DNA from: Galbula dea
Lineage: Eukaryota > Chordata > Aves > Piciformes > Galbulidae
Assembly (NCBI GenBank): GCA_013399015.1
Contig: VWZX01005703.1
Coordinates: 310,001 to 374,000, forward strand
Direction: 5' to 3'
DNA: 64,000 bases
In this document: piece by piece, positions 25,696-40,600 of the stretch
How the letters are laid out: every line of letters begins with the position of its first letter
How positions within the stretch are numbered: position 1 is the first letter of the stretch
Made by a program: the position numbers and the translations under genes
The notes under the pieces: generated by a model
The model's database searches: none
What the model saw: only the letters and a program-made list of their open reading frames with translations
Told to the model about the DNA's origin: nothing

Positions 25696-28600
25696 CTGCA
25701 GTGGGAGAAGAGCAGAAGGGGGGGTCAGCTTTGGCTCTTGCAGAGGCTAGGTACCTCTGTTGGCTGTGTACCTTCCTTACTGTGCCAGTACTGACACCTG
25801 ACCCCAGAACTCCTCTCCTGCTGCCTGTCCTCTCTGTGGGAAGTGAACCATCCCAGCAACTGTCCCTCATCCCAATTCCCAAAGCACCAGGGGACTAAAA
25901 GCCTGCTAGCCCAAAGGGATTCCCTGGTTCTGGGGGGTTAGTGTGCTGTGGATGGAATTTGGTCCCTGCTAACCACATTGAAGGCAGGACAATTAATGTT
26001 GAGTTGAAGAAATTCTGCTGGCCAAAGTTTGGGGTGGTTTCTTAGGTTGTGATTCACAGGGAAAGCTTCTCCCCTTCACTCAGTTCCCCCCTGGACTACA
26101 AACACAGAATGATTTGTAGATAGCAGTCTCTTCAGTGATACTGAGAAGGATTACAACTTCCTCTCACATGAAGTTCCTGCTTTTTGATGAGACCTGTGTG
26201 TCCAGCTAGTACCTCCTTGGGCCTGAAGCAGGACTTAGTAGTCTAGTGCACTCAGTCAGTGACTGGGTTCTAGCTTAAGCTACAAAGACATCAAACCAGC
26301 AATACTGTCACCTCTTTTTTGGTGGGATCCACGCCTTCTGGAAGTTCATCCACAGTCTTGTTCATCAGCACCTCTCGGGAGTAAATGCCTTCACCGTTGG
26401 GCACTAAGGAAGGGCTGCTGTTGAGATTGTAATTGCTGCTATTGCTATAGCTGTTGCTGTTACTGTGGTTCAAGTGTGATTTATATTCTGGGGAGGTACT
26501 TGCTGTACTTGAACCAGACAAGTTGGTCATGCTGAGGATTTTCTTGTTCAGGCTGATGTTGTTAAGGTCCTGCCAAATGGAGGAAAACACTTAGAAAGAA
26601 CTGAAGATACTTACAGTAATCTCATTTTTCTCAAGATAACAGTGGGGAAGGTGCATATGGGAGGACAGAAGGTGAGATTAGATATCTGCCATGTCTAAAA
26701 CTTCTAAATGACCTGCATACCCCTCCCTGATATACCATCTCTCCTCATTCAAAGCCTCTGTCTCTTGCTTCCAGCCTTCCTCCTGCCCCTGTCCAGGGCA
26801 GAAGTGATTCTGTGTGACGATCACATTTGGGACTGCTGGGAACTTGTTTCCTCTGTGCTTTGTAGGATCTCCCATTGGGCTATGTCCTTCATGACCCAGG
26901 GTCCCTGCCTGGGGTCTAAGAGGCCCCACCACTGCAAACTACCCATACAGTGCTTAACTGCAAACCCTTATAGGTGCACATGCTGCCATTTGCATGTGTA
27001 GTTTAGAAAGCATCTGGCTAAGCTCCTGCTCACAGATGCTTCTGCACAGCACTCGAAAAGGCTCAGGAGATATAGGTGTATTTATGGGTTATTAACCACA
27101 TCTCCTTCTATTTCCCACAGAGGGCCACAGCTCTGATCCTGACAGCCTGAGGTCCCCATGCCTGTCCTGATCATTATGTTTTCTCCTTCATGTGAGCAGG
27201 CTGGGGGATGCTGTGGTGTTTAAACCCAGGTGTTTCCCACCTGCATGGTCGAGGAGCAACTCACCACTTTGATCTCAGATATAGCTGACACGTCTCCTAA
27301 GCTGTTCTTCATCTCCTCATAGGACTTGCCATCCTAAGGGTAAAGAGAGTTGCAAGAAGCATGGGTCACCTTTAATTAGCACAAGCTCCTGTTTTCTAAC
27401 AGGGTCTGGTTTAAAGGCAAGTGTTGCCTACTGAGATGGCATCTGGTGCCTCCTGCAAACCCCAGCTGCTGGAATCAGGAGACCTGAATCTGAGCTTTCA
27501 CTTGAAAAATAAAGAAACAAATGGACTTTAGGCTTTGCAGTTGTACAATTATAGGTGAAAACAGGAAATCTAGAGACTTCAGAGAGCAGAAGGTGATTGA
27601 AATGGTATTTACTACAGGATTTAAAATCTTTTATATTTTAAATGAACTTAGCAATGCATGAACATTTGGGATAAAATAATATTTCTTTTTTTCCCTTCAC
27701 TGGCTCATTTAGCTAAAGCAGCAGATCCTTAGTCCTTCACTTCTTGTAATCTGGTGCCATGTATTACCAGCTACCTCTTCTTTCCTAAGAAAGGAATATT
27801 CTAGATATATTGGCACAGCGTCATGACTGTGTTTTCCTCAGCAGCCAGGAGATGTCAGTTCTTAACAGAATCATCCAACGAAGTTCCCCAACAAGAACAA
27901 ACAACACAAACACAGGGACTGCAGAGGAAACAGATTTAGACCCAAAGCTGAGCAATGAACACCCACACCAGATGTTTCTAGGATGTCAACAGTTTGGATT
28001 GCTTGTCTGTTGTTGCTGAAGCTGCCTACAGGGGATATTTTTAGAGCCACATATTTTATGAGCTGTATCCTTGTTTTTCAGCAGTTTCTCAGAAGAAAAA
28101 AAAAAAGAAAAGGAAAAAAACCAACAAGATTTGACCTTTGTTCTAAGCTTCAAGAGTGTTTTAAGGGTCAGTGCTCAGGGAGTTGCTGTCTTATCTGTGC
28201 AAACACAGCTGTCAAGACAGGCTCTCTACCACCACACTGGTTGCAAAAAAAAGGCAATGCAAACCCAGCTACAGGAAATAAAATATCTCTGCATCAATTT
28301 TCCTGCAGTGTGAAGACCCCTGGGGACCTTCACCCCCCTGCCCCAGCTGTCCCACCTTCAGGCTCCAGCATGGGAGCTCTTTGGGCAACCAGAAGATCAG
28401 ATTTTTTGTGAACTAGTTGAGCACTGATGTTCATAGAAAAAACCAACCAACCAACCAAGAACCAGAAGGGAATATCAGTGGCAGCTCAGCAGGGAAAGCT
28501 TTAGGAATACACCACCTGGGAGCTGGGCTTTTCCCAACTGCCCATCAGCTTCTGCCTTCTTTATTTTCCTAAGCCATGCACACCAGTGACATCGGGTGGC

Positions 28601-31600
28601 AAGCATTTAGGTGCACAGCCTGATAGCATCGCTTCCACCTGCCTGTTTGCTACCAACCCATACTCCAGCTCTATTAACCACCAAAGCCCCTCCAGGACTG
28701 TCCTTTATTCCCAGTATATCCTGTGGTGCAGCACAGAGTCCTCAGGCTGGCTGGACCAGCTGGTCCATGGTCTGCATAGAGTTAAGTTCCTTCTCCATCC
28801 GGTGGGGCCTTATGCACCGGCCACACAAGCAGCTTTCTGCTCATCAAGGTTGGAAGAGACCTCCAAGATCATCAAGTCCAACCATCAACCTATCACCATC
28901 TTCTAAAACCATGTCCCTGAGACTAAAGCAAGTCCCTAAGTGCTACATCTAGATGCTTTTTAAACACCTCCAGGGACTGTGACTCCACCACTACCCTGGG
29001 CAGCCTGGGCCAATATCTAACAACTCTTTCAGTGAAGGAATTTTTCCTGATATCTTGTCTAAACCTCCCCTGGTGCAACTAGCAGCCCCAACCCATTTTT
29101 GGCTGGAATCACAAACCTGATTATGAACCTGACTCTGAATTTACTTACATTTGCAAAAGCCTTAGTTTCACCAAACAGGTATTTTTTGCTGGCCAAGGAG
29201 TAGAAACTGTTCAGGTAGCATCAGGAAGCCATGAAGCTCAAGACATGTCATAGCAAGACACGTTTCACTCCATGCATCATAGAGGATATGTTCACTGACA
29301 GTAACACCCAGCTACTTACACTCCATTTGTAGGGGTCCCAAGCATTGAACCATCCTGTGAAGTTGAGGGGTTCATAGCCCTGCTTCACCAGTATGATAGG
29401 AGTTGCCAAGTCTCTCCCAGCTGGATGGGTCTTAAGATACTCCTTAGCTGAGGCAATTGCCTCATTCCTCTCATATGTGTTGGAGCCTTTGCCAACCCAA
29501 AGGAAAATCTGCAAGGAGAGAAGGTGTTGAAGATCAGTCAGTAGTTAGACCTGTGCAGACACAGCTGTTTGTTCTCCCCTGCCAACTAGAGCAAGAGATA
29601 AGACTGGAAATGTTTCCCAATAGTCCCCTGGGATTTTCATTACAGTTTTAATCCCAGCCAAGAAAGGTTTTGCTTTTGAGGAAGGCATAAAGCATAAATA
29701 TTTCAGGAAACAGCTTTTGCATCTTTCAAAGTAGCTAAACCCAGACCTTGCATGGGTCAAAACTCCAATGGCTTCAGAAAGTCAACCCATGGAGATGGTT
29801 TCTGAGAGTCTAATGCAAGTCATCAGCATGGGTGCTGGGAAATGAGGGGGAGGGTTTCTGAATGCCAGCATGAACTGGCAAAGACTGGAGCAGGCCCAGC
29901 TCTTCTCAGTGTGGAGCAAGGTATGGAGCAGGTGTCTGAGTTTCCTCCTTTCTGAACCAAGGCTAGCTATACTACCTCACTCCTGTGGTTTGTACCTGAG
30001 TGAGAAGGACTGGGCATGCACCTGACTGTCTGACCAAGTGTCAGGAAGGGTTGGGAGACGGGACAGAAAGCATATTACCCTTGGTTTCACATAGAAAGAT
30101 GGGTTCAAACTAGTTAAACCATAACCTGTTTGAACATATGTCAGGAGAGAAGGGGAGGGAGAGTCTGTGCTGACCTCTTCCCATGTGTCTAGCAGCATGA
30201 CATCATCTTCATCCAAGTCTTCCTGGCAGAAGCCCACCACCTCAGTCATGATAAAGCGACCTGTCTGGTTGGAGCACTCGAAGAGGCGAGGTTGGTAGTG
30301 TGTGATCTGCTCTTGAAACCTTCCTCATGCATGGCAGGGAGAAAAAAAACCCACATACAAGAAACATGGAAACCTTTCCCTTGTGGTTTACTGCAGGACC
30401 CTGCCACTACTTCCTTGATGGAAGAGGTGAGGACATGGCAACACTTATCTGAGAGCCTGAAACTCTACAATGTCAGGTCTCAGAGGATTCTTGGACTATT
30501 TTAACAGTTTTAAAGGTAACTTTTTCCCCAGCCAAAGAGGGCTAAACCAGAATTCTTCTTTCATTGTGGAGATGAGTCTGATGTCAGGTGAAAGCCACAT
30601 CAGATCACTTGTTTGCAAAGGAACCCATCACCTGCCCAGAGGGCTGGAGAAATCCAGGTTGTTCAAAAGTAGACTTAGTTTCATGAGTCTTCTGGGGCTG
30701 CCATAAAGCTAATAATGGCTGGAAATGGAGCAAGTGGTCAGGTAGCCCTTATGAAAAGATATGGGATGGATTTACTCTGAGGAGAGGAGAAGGTAGCACA
30801 TCCTTATCTGCAGAGTTTGAATCTGCAGACACTTGACCCAAAACCTAGGAAAGAGACATCTCAGTATGGTTTCTGACCAAGCTTTTGGTGCTATTCTGAC
30901 CTCATGCTCCCTGTAGTGAGGAGACAGTACCAAAGTGCTAAACCTTTCTGCAAAGTTCTGATGTTGCCTGGCCAAGCCCAGAGGAACAAGAAGATCACTG
31001 TTACCTCTTTTCACTGGCATAAGGTGCTTTGCCTCCCAAGGCTTCCCAGAACTCTGCTGGCTCTTGTCCTTCCAAAATGGTGTGCTTGTCCCTCTTGGAA
31101 ACGATGTCAGCTACCATTTTTGCCATCTCTCTCTCATCTCCACTGCATCCCTGCGTTCAGGACATCAGATTGAGGTGGAGTTAGGGATAGATTGGAAAAA
31201 GTTATCTATGGAGAAAAGCTGGCTTGGACATTAAGTGCAGCTGATGGCATCTAGAGTAAAATTCATATCATAATCACTTAATAGTTTGGGTTGGAAGGAA
31301 CCTTTAAAGATCATCTAGTCCAACCCCCCTGCCATGGACAGGGACATGTTTCACTAGATCAGGCTGCTCAATGCCTCATCTGGTCTGAACTTGAACACTT
31401 GAAAGGATGGGGCATCTGCAACTTCTCTGGCCAACCCTTCTGCTTTGGTTTGATCTGCCACCTCATCCTAAAACACAACTAAAACCTTGATGAAGGAATA
31501 TGCTCTAATCCTGGTTAATTTCTTGTAGCTGAAGAGCCTGGGGTGTGTAATTAGCTGAAAGCTGTATAAACATCCAAAATGAGATGAAGTGAACCCCAAG

Positions 31601-34600
31601 CCCCTTCTGTATAGAGAGGGGGCTGTGTTACTGCTGATCCTTCACAGGTGGAGCCTTCTCCTGGGTGCACCTCCCTCCTTAGAAATTAATGGGCTACATT
31701 CCCAAGGAACCATCTCCACAGCTCAGTGAAGGGAGGAGACTCAAGCTCTGCATCAGAAATTGCAGCTCACTTCAGATGCCTCCCCTGGACTCATTACAGT
31801 CTCACCTTCCCACACCACAGGTAGCAGACTTGGCTGGTTGTCAGCAGGAAGACATCATTGGAGTTGAGGGAGGAGGCTCGAGGTGGCACCTCTGTGGCCT
31901 TTGTGTTCATCTCATCCGTGCCCCTCACCTGGAAGAGGCGGATCGCTGGCTCGGGTGTGCTTTTCTGACCCCGGCTTGTGCCACCCTGCAAGGAAACAGA
32001 GGGAAGGATAGTACTGGGAGGTGAGAACATGCAAGTCCAGGGTACAACTGGTTTGAGGAAGAAGGCCCTTGGAGTCATAATATTCCATCTTGCTGCAACA
32101 GCAGACCATGGTCCTGCACAGAGGAGGTGAGAAAATCCAAACACCTTCTGATTCCAGGTCAGAATAAAACCTACATGTGGTAACTTCCACATTTCTCCCT
32201 GGTTATCCTAAGTCTTGACTAGCTCCCATCAAGATGTTCAAGTTCATTGTGAACAGATCTTACTGGCTGCAAAGCATTTGCCCTTTGAACAGGGCAAGGC
32301 AGCTGGACTCGGATTTCCAGTTGCCCTCAGCCTAGCTGAACATCTGCCACAGATGTATGGCGGAACCAATATTGAGAGCAAACCCTCTCTTCCTCAGCCA
32401 TTTGCAATGCCACCACCACAGATGCTGGCAGCCAAAGCAGCAAGTGAAGTCATTCAGTAGTTAATGTGATACAATCCAGGCAGGAACAATTCAAATCATC
32501 TAGCTCTGTAGGATATTTTGGAGAACCCTCTGGATAGTGGGATCTGTAATTTATAGGATAATTGTCTTATTGTAACTCTGCAAAATAATTTGAGATTGAG
32601 CTGGAAAGAACATCACACATTAACACTGGAGCTCAGGGGTGGACAACTGAGTCTGGGTCAGCCCAGGACTGCATTTACACAGTCTGGTATTCAGACTACT
32701 TGGGAAGCAGTAGAAATGTTCCACCACTCCCATCTGCCAACCAATGCAGTCCTGGCAGGGTGTCCCTTCCTGAATCTCAGCCCCTTTTCGTGGACTGCTT
32801 CCATCACAACTGTCAAGGCATGGTTGGTGCTTGCCCCTTCCATTGCCCACGTGCACAAAGCCACTTTACCTCGTAAATGACCAGCTTGCCCTTGAAGATG
32901 GCCAAGAAGTGTGCGGGCTCCTTGCCCATTGTCACGCGCACCTGCACCGCCTCGTCCCCGTGCTTCTTGTCCAGCTCGATGGCATTGAGAGCACAGGCAG
33001 TGATTTCATCCACAGAGGCGTGGCGACCCTGGGGAAGAAAGAGATGCCACACACAGTGTGATCAGATGAAGGCTATGAAGATGAGATGAAGGGTATGGTG
33101 ACCTTGATGATCTCAGAGGTCTTTTCCAGCCATGATGATGCTAAGCGTTGCACAGTACAACCTCTTGTTAATGCCAAGCCCTGCATATAACATGGTGAGA
33201 TCAGAGAGAAAACTATCAGATGTTTAAATTACACTTGCATTTTGGGTTTGGGGACTTCAACTTTCCATTTTCATTGCTTCTCTCTGCATTTCAGGGCAGG
33301 TAAATATATTTTGGAAAGGAAAATAGAGAGATTCATATACTCCCATAACTCCAGGAGCTGAGGCTTTAAGAGACAATCTGAAAGACTGTGAAGTTTGACC
33401 TTAGCACTGTAAGCCCCCAAATCCTTCACTATTTCTGCCTGACACTGCTGGCTCTATGTCTGATGCCAGCTTAAGCTGACAGTGTCCATGCTGCCTACAA
33501 AGCAGTAATGCAACAGACAACTGATAAGCAAAGAGTGTCTGAGTTCTTCTGGAGGTTTGGGCTGGGATTTTTGTATGTAATTGCTCCCTTTGGTTTCAGG
33601 CTTCCAGCAAACACAGCACAGTCCCTTCTGCTTTGGTTTGACCTACCTGCCACATGTAGAGGACATAGTGAGGCCTGCCTGATCTCAGGTAGGTGTACAG
33701 GACCAGGTAGCAATCACCCCCATAGAACTGCCCATATGTCTTGGGATTCACTGGCTGCATTTCCAAGTCCTCAATTCTCCACACCTAGTTAAAGAAACAT
33801 CTTGGTGAGCAGCAGCAGAGTCAACAAGAAGACAGCACAGCCCTTTTGCTCATAGACCACTGAAGTTCAGGTTCTCCTCTCTCTCCAGGATGCCATCCTA
33901 TGTTTCCTCAGTTTGATTAAGTGATTGCTGGCAAAGCCAGGTCTCTCAAGTGACTGTCACAATCTATGTGCCATTAATGGACTTTTGACAGCCAGTGGCC
34001 TTCAAGGAGGAACAGCCTCAAGCTCCCTCTCAGCCCCACAGCCCCTCTCTCAACCAGCTCCACCTTTCATGGGAGGCCACAAAAATAGGAGAGGGACCTC
34101 TGTTCTGCATAAGTTTGGTTGATATGGACCTAACTGGGAGACAGTGTGGGAAAGGGCTTCGCCGTGTCAGTCTCATGACCCACACTCATGGAAGGAGAGG
34201 ATTCATCTTGGTGACTGCTTTGCTCTATTGGTCATGGTTTGGAGAAGAAATGTCCCTGAGCTGCTGTGACAGCTGCAATAGTTGATCTCCAATGATCTGT
34301 TGAGTTTGCAAGCAATTTGCTCTGGCTACAGCCATGCTTCCTTGGGGAGGGAAGGTGGGAACATCTTCACAGCTCTGTACAGCTGCTGTGTGTAAAAAGG
34401 CAGAGATGTTTGGAAACACTGATTATTGCACTCTGTGTCAGCAAAAGGAGTTCTCTTACCTCTACCTCCCCAGAGGCATCATCCACCATTCTCTGCTCAG
34501 CAGCTAGCTCTGGTCTGGCATGGAGCTGAGTGATGTCAAACTTCACCTGCTCCACCTTGGCTGCATGCACCAGCAGAATGAAAACAAGAACCCAGTGAAT

Positions 34601-37600
34601 GCAGAATAACACACAAACCCCCTGCATCACCTTCTCACACACACAATCATTATACACATGAGAAAAACCTGGTCCATGGCTGGAAGAAGCCAGTCTTGCT
34701 AGCAGTAAGCCAATGTTGATTTTGGAATATACTGGAGCTCACACATTCCAGTGTTGACCTGTTAGAGGCTGACAACTGGCTATATAGCATGTTCCAGTGC
34801 TAACTGGCTGGTGGAGATGTTAGTTGTCTCCTGACTGAAAATACATAGTTGCTTTCCAGATCTATACCTATTTCCCTCCTTTTAAGGGGTTGCTTTCAGA
34901 AATGAAATGGCTTCATTTCTCCAGCTCATGATAAAATGAGAGAGTATTTATGGACAGCATGGAGACAGATAGGAAAGTAAAAAGAGGACTTCCAAGGCAG
35001 AGACATTTGCATTTCTCAAGCTATTATTGATGGAGACATTCAGCATCTCTGTCACCATCCAATCATTCATTGACAAATTCTCTCTCTTTGGTATTATTTA
35101 CTCTTTGGGACAAATGCATTGTAATCTTCACTTCAGCAGCATGATAAACTGAGGCATCATTTACAGCTGGTGTAAATGCAGAATAATTCCATTTACATCA
35201 GGAGGGGCTTGGGTGGGTGCCAGTGTAAATGAAAGCAGAAACTTGAACACTTCCTTACCAGATTCAGCATCACCCCTTAATAAAGAAAATTACTGTGAAA
35301 TTTTGCATGCAATTTTTCAGATGAGACTGATCTTCTACCAACATTTGCATTTGGGAGAAGGAGCAGTTTGAGTCCTATAAGAAGCCTCAGCAGTTCTGAA
35401 TGCTGTTTAGTTCCTGAATCCTTTGCATCTACAGAAGAAGGTGGAAAATACAAGGCATGAGAAGAATGTGCCCTAGCTTTTCAAGATGTTGAAGGTAGAA
35501 GACAGTTAATGTGAATGAAGTTCCCTCAGCTGTTGCTTAGCACAGGTAGGAAAGCCAAATCCAAGCCAAACATGCTCACCAATTTTGCCAGTAGTGTAGA
35601 CTTTGCCCAGTCCTTGTGTTTCATTCTTTTCTGTCCATCTCTGGAAAAGCTGCTTAAACATGGCTGACTCTGCTCCATCGTTGATCACTTCAATGTTGGT
35701 GGAGGAAGGGTAGCCTTTGGCTTGGATAAAACCCTAGTGGGGTTGAAAAAGGACTTTTGTGGAGACACACCAAGCTTTTTACAGACTTAAGAAAAGGGAT
35801 GTGGATCTGATCTAGCCCAAAGAGTGAATGTCCCTCACTGAACACAGCTCCCACTGTGGTACCCGTGTTTCTTTCTGTGTGTAGAAGACTGAATTCTACC
35901 CCTAGAGGCTGGTCACCTAGATCACATCCTAACTCAAACTCTACTTGGCACCTTAGTTTTGAAGAAAATCTCACTCAATGGGTCTAAGGAAAAGCCTCCT
36001 CCTCTGTTTCAGATAGCTCCGTAGATGGATTCTGGGGATGCATCTAGGAATGGAGGGAGCAGTGATGGGGTGTGCCCCATGACCCCAAAGCCTACTCCAG
36101 TTCTTTGCTTTTCTCCAAACTGTCTGTTTCTCTCTAAAACAGGGAGAACTGCCCTCTCTGCAGCATGATGGAGAACATACATGCCAGGGTAGTGAAGGAA
36201 TGGAGGCAGGTAACTACCCCAGGGTGTGATGTGTGATCTGGAGGGACTAAACTCTCAAAACCTTTTCTTTCTGACATTTTCCCTAAAACCAAGTAGTTTC
36301 TTTGCAATATACCCACTATTGAGGCAACTTCTTCAATAAAGATGCTTGATATAACATGAGAGGGAAGAAATTTATCTGCATTCTGCCACAATGTCAAAGT
36401 TGTTGCTCAGGTTTTGGGAATTGCTCTTGTGTTTATCTCAGCTGGCTCCAAGATGAGCTGGAGGTACAGTGCTGACAGCCATGGACCAGGGAAGGAGCCT
36501 GATAGTGGGCTTCTGAGCATTCATTTTCTGCTGGAAATACTGCAGTCCCACACTACCCCCAGGGAAAAGCAGAGCAGATGGTCTTCCCATCCCTCCCACC
36601 TGCCACACTGAAAGAAAGGGATATCTTTTGTTCTACATGTGTAGCTCAGGGCCAGAATTTGCAGAGCTGATTCCCTAAAAAGCTTCTGAGTTCAGCTTTT
36701 GAAAGCAGCACAGAGGACTGCAAAGGTAAGTTTTAAGGCAAAGTTTGTCTAAGCTTTTCTTTTGCAAGACAATAGGTACAATTGGTATTGATTAGGTGTC
36801 TCCAGCTAAGACCTTACTGAGATTGGGGCCACTGAAGCTCAGTATCTTCCTAATAAGATCTCATTGAAGATGGGGCTGTTTATGGTCTTCACATAAGTGA
36901 TGTTTTAAAAGTTAAGTTCCCTTTCAGCATGCCAACTTGTAAACCAGCTATACTAAATGCCTTAGTCCATCAGGCTCTCTTGAGGCTATATTTTTTCTGA
37001 CAGCAAGAGTTGAGGCCACAAAATAATTGCATGGCAGCTCAGCTCAGCTCACCTCGAGGAGCAGCATGGGTGCCAGGGCACTATGTTGGTGTGCTCTACC
37101 TTAACATGAGCCCTAGTCTTGCCAATCTGAATTAACAGCAGTTAATAAGAGATCTCCTTCTACCTTGTGGAAGAGTACTGTGTCATCTTCAGATTCATGT
37201 GCAGAACCTGGACCCAGACCCACTGGTGTTGTGAAAAAGACTTATTGCCTATAATGGACTTGCAGGTGAGGTCTGTAACACCTATATAATAGGTATGGCT
37301 TTTTCAGAAAGCCCAAGCTACTCTTGGTTGGGAACACAAGAGATGCCTTTCAGAGTCAGAACAGTGTTCCATGCACACATGAACTTGGTGGCTGTCTTCA
37401 CTCTCCCCAGCATCCAAAATAGTGGCTCATGGAGGTCAGAGAGGATAAGAGCTCCTTCAACATCTGTTTATGGACCTGTTGACTAGGAATTTGTCTAGTC
37501 CCATCTCAACCTTGCTGATACTCTCTGCCTCCATCATTGCTTGATTTAGCAAATTCCAGAAGTCCACTATTTCCTGGGTAGCAAAGTATTTTCTTTTCTA

Positions 37601-40600
37601 CTTCATTTTCTTTAACAGATATCTTCTTAGTTTTAGGGGCAGGTCTTAGTACCAGTGCAATTTGGTGACTAACAATTTTGTCTTTATGCCATCATGTCTC
37701 CCCTAAACACTTGACTTCTCTCTCTTGTTTTTGCCCAGGCCAGCTCCTCAAGACCTGCACTTAATTGTAATTAGTGGTCAGCTCTAGATTCCCACCCAGT
37801 TAACCTCCCACAATGTTGTTTACACTATATTACAACTCACCACAGCTCTGGAGAAGGCTGCTTTTTTCTCTTCCAGGCTGGAGGCTTTTCCTCTCCAGAC
37901 ATAAATCTTAAAACCACCTTGGTCTAAAATGTAGCAGTCCTGAGGTGAAAGAGAAAAAAACAGATGTAAAAAGCTCTGTGCAGGAAAAGGTCCTCATTTG
38001 TAGCCTACTTAGGCTGGATCCTTCTTGAAGGCTTAGAGTAAATGTAGATCTAGCTCATTTCCTTGCCTTGCAGAGCTCTAACCCTGGTGCAACCACTAGA
38101 AAAGGCAACAGAGGATGGATTTACTGTGATTCATAAATGGACTACAAGGAGCAACAATCCTACAGGGCAGGAGTTCATGGCTATGCTGATTCTGCCAGCA
38201 AACCTGACCCGGGCAGCTGCCCTTTAATGAGTTAAAATGTATATATTTTCTTAGGCTTTGCTCTAAACTGGCCATTACTGTCTCAGAAAGGATGCTTCCA
38301 AACCAACAGAAACACCAGCTCCAAAATGCTCCAGGAGAACTATAAGCTGAAATATCATCAGCAGCTGTGCTCATTTAAGCCAAACCTGCTAGGAAAGGGG
38401 CAGGATAAAGTCCACATTAGACATCTTCTGCATGACTGTTTTGTGCCCTGATCTGGAGCTGCTGCACTGCAGTGAACACAGCGGGATCCCAAACCCAGTG
38501 GGGATGAGATGGCTGTCAAACAGCCTGTCTCCACTGCAGAGAGCTGCTGCTCCAAACTGACAACCCACTGGGTGACCAAAGGCTTCTCATTTTTCACACT
38601 GAACCTTGACAAGAAAAGAAAAGCTTCATGTGCCTGTAAACAGAGACTGGGATTTAACAAGGCTCACACCAGGGTGAATAAAGGAGCTGGAGCCTTGCAG
38701 CACAGCACCATTTTGAAGTGGGCTGCTTTGCAAGGATGAGCAATTGTCTGTCAAATCTGAGCCAGAAGGGTATTAGGAAAGCCTCTATTCTCTGGAAGTC
38801 TTTGGACAGATGGGCTATAAGGAATCTCCTTCCAGGGCAGGGCACTGAGACCAGCCACTTGCTACAGCAGGGAAACATGTCTTCATGATTTTGTGAGTAG
38901 AGTATATGCTCTGAACTGTGCAGATGGAGGGCTATCCCTAAACACCAGCTATTAAGACACTTTATTTCCATTTGGAATTTATTCCTGGCCTGCACCTCTC
39001 CTTGGCTCTGGCTGCCAAGCTAATATTGTCTGTGGCTGAGAGAGTCAATTTGCCATTTCTCATTAGAGCAGCTTCCACACACCACCTACCTCTGGCCAGG
39101 GAGGTTGTAGCAGGGCTAGACTGTCCTGTTTTCAGAGGACACCTCATAAACCTGAAGGGTGGAAGGGGTGGTAATTTTCAGGAAATGGGGTATCCCACTG
39201 AAACAGGTGCTCCCCTGAAGATAAAGCAAGCCACAGCAGCCTTTTCTCACTGTAAGGGCTGACAGCTTTCTCTTACCTCATGTTGGAGCAGATCCTGTGT
39301 CAGGGGCCGGGTGGCTATCTCCTGTACCACCAGGTCATTGTCCTTCTCGTAGACACTGAAAGACAGAGTCACAGAGTCAGGCTTCAGAGCAGCCACTGGG
39401 AGAAAGGATAGGGTTTGGAGCTCACTCCCAGACTTACTGGTAGAGCCGCACATTTGCCTTCTGCAGCTCATCTGCTTTCACATCTGGGGTGGCATCTCGG
39501 AGCTCCCCGTGCCTCTCACCCAGCACCATCTTCATGATCTGCATGAGGTCTGGGGAGTCCTTCTCGTTGTCAATGATGCCAATCTGAGCACGACCACCTC
39601 TTTCACTGTCCCTGATGCTGCGAGCCAGAGCCAGACCCTGCAGAAGGATCAGCAGGGGGTAAGTCCTGATCCAGACAACAAATTCAGACCTAGCACGGTG
39701 CCTGAGCACCAAACCAGGTTACCACAGCTCTCTGCAGCTTCTAAAGTCCTCCAAATATAGCTGTTAAAAAGAGGAATATGTCTGTAACTGCTTATTAGCT
39801 AACTCTGGATTGCTTACTACAGTCGTTCCTGGTGCTTACTCCTGCAGGGCACAGGCAGGTGGTAGCCACAACAGGTGTAGCCTCTGTGTGACTGTACATG
39901 AGCAGGTCCAATGATCTTGAGACTCATACATGCTCTGGGCAATCCTCCTAGGCACATGGTGTAGTTTTTGGGGTTGTCCTGTGCATGGCAGGAGTTGGAC
40001 TTGATGATCTTTTTGTGCCCCTTCCAACTCAAGACATTCCATGCTGAGGACAATGAGGTTGGATACTGCGTAGCTGCAGCACCCTGGGTTCCCCATGGTG
40101 ACATTTTACATCTAAATGTTTCAAGTGTTCAAAAATGGTGGATGTTTTCTGTGAAAAAAAGCAGTGTGAAATGCCAAGCAACTAATTAGGCTGAAATTTC
40201 CATTTCCCACTGAATTCTTTTTTTTCCATGACTCTTAACACAATAACTTCAAAAGGGAGATGGACCTCTCCAGAAGAACCTGGAGCTAGTGATGTCCCCA
40301 CAGCCACCAGTGAAACCCAAGCTGAGGGCAGGTCTGAAATGGAGGAAAGCATTTCCCTGGGCCTCTGATACTAGCAGATGAGCAAGTAGAAGATTTATCA
40401 TGATTTTTTCTGTTCACTTGTGTGTTGCTGGTTTTACTGAGATTCTCACTGGGCAAACACTGAACACTGTTTCTCTGGAGGCTTTTTTTGGTTTGTTTTT
40501 TTTTTCCCCCTAGGAACCAAAAAATACTTCCAGTAAATGAAGTGGCTTGTGCCTGTACTCACCCTGGATTTCTCAGCAATGCTGCAGCTGGGTCCATTCC

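Noticed and set aside
25682..25898. Open frames on both strands next to the VILL last exon
   Set aside because: Frame shadows of the splice region. The headpiece frame ends at the acceptor 25695, and nothing matches beyond it.
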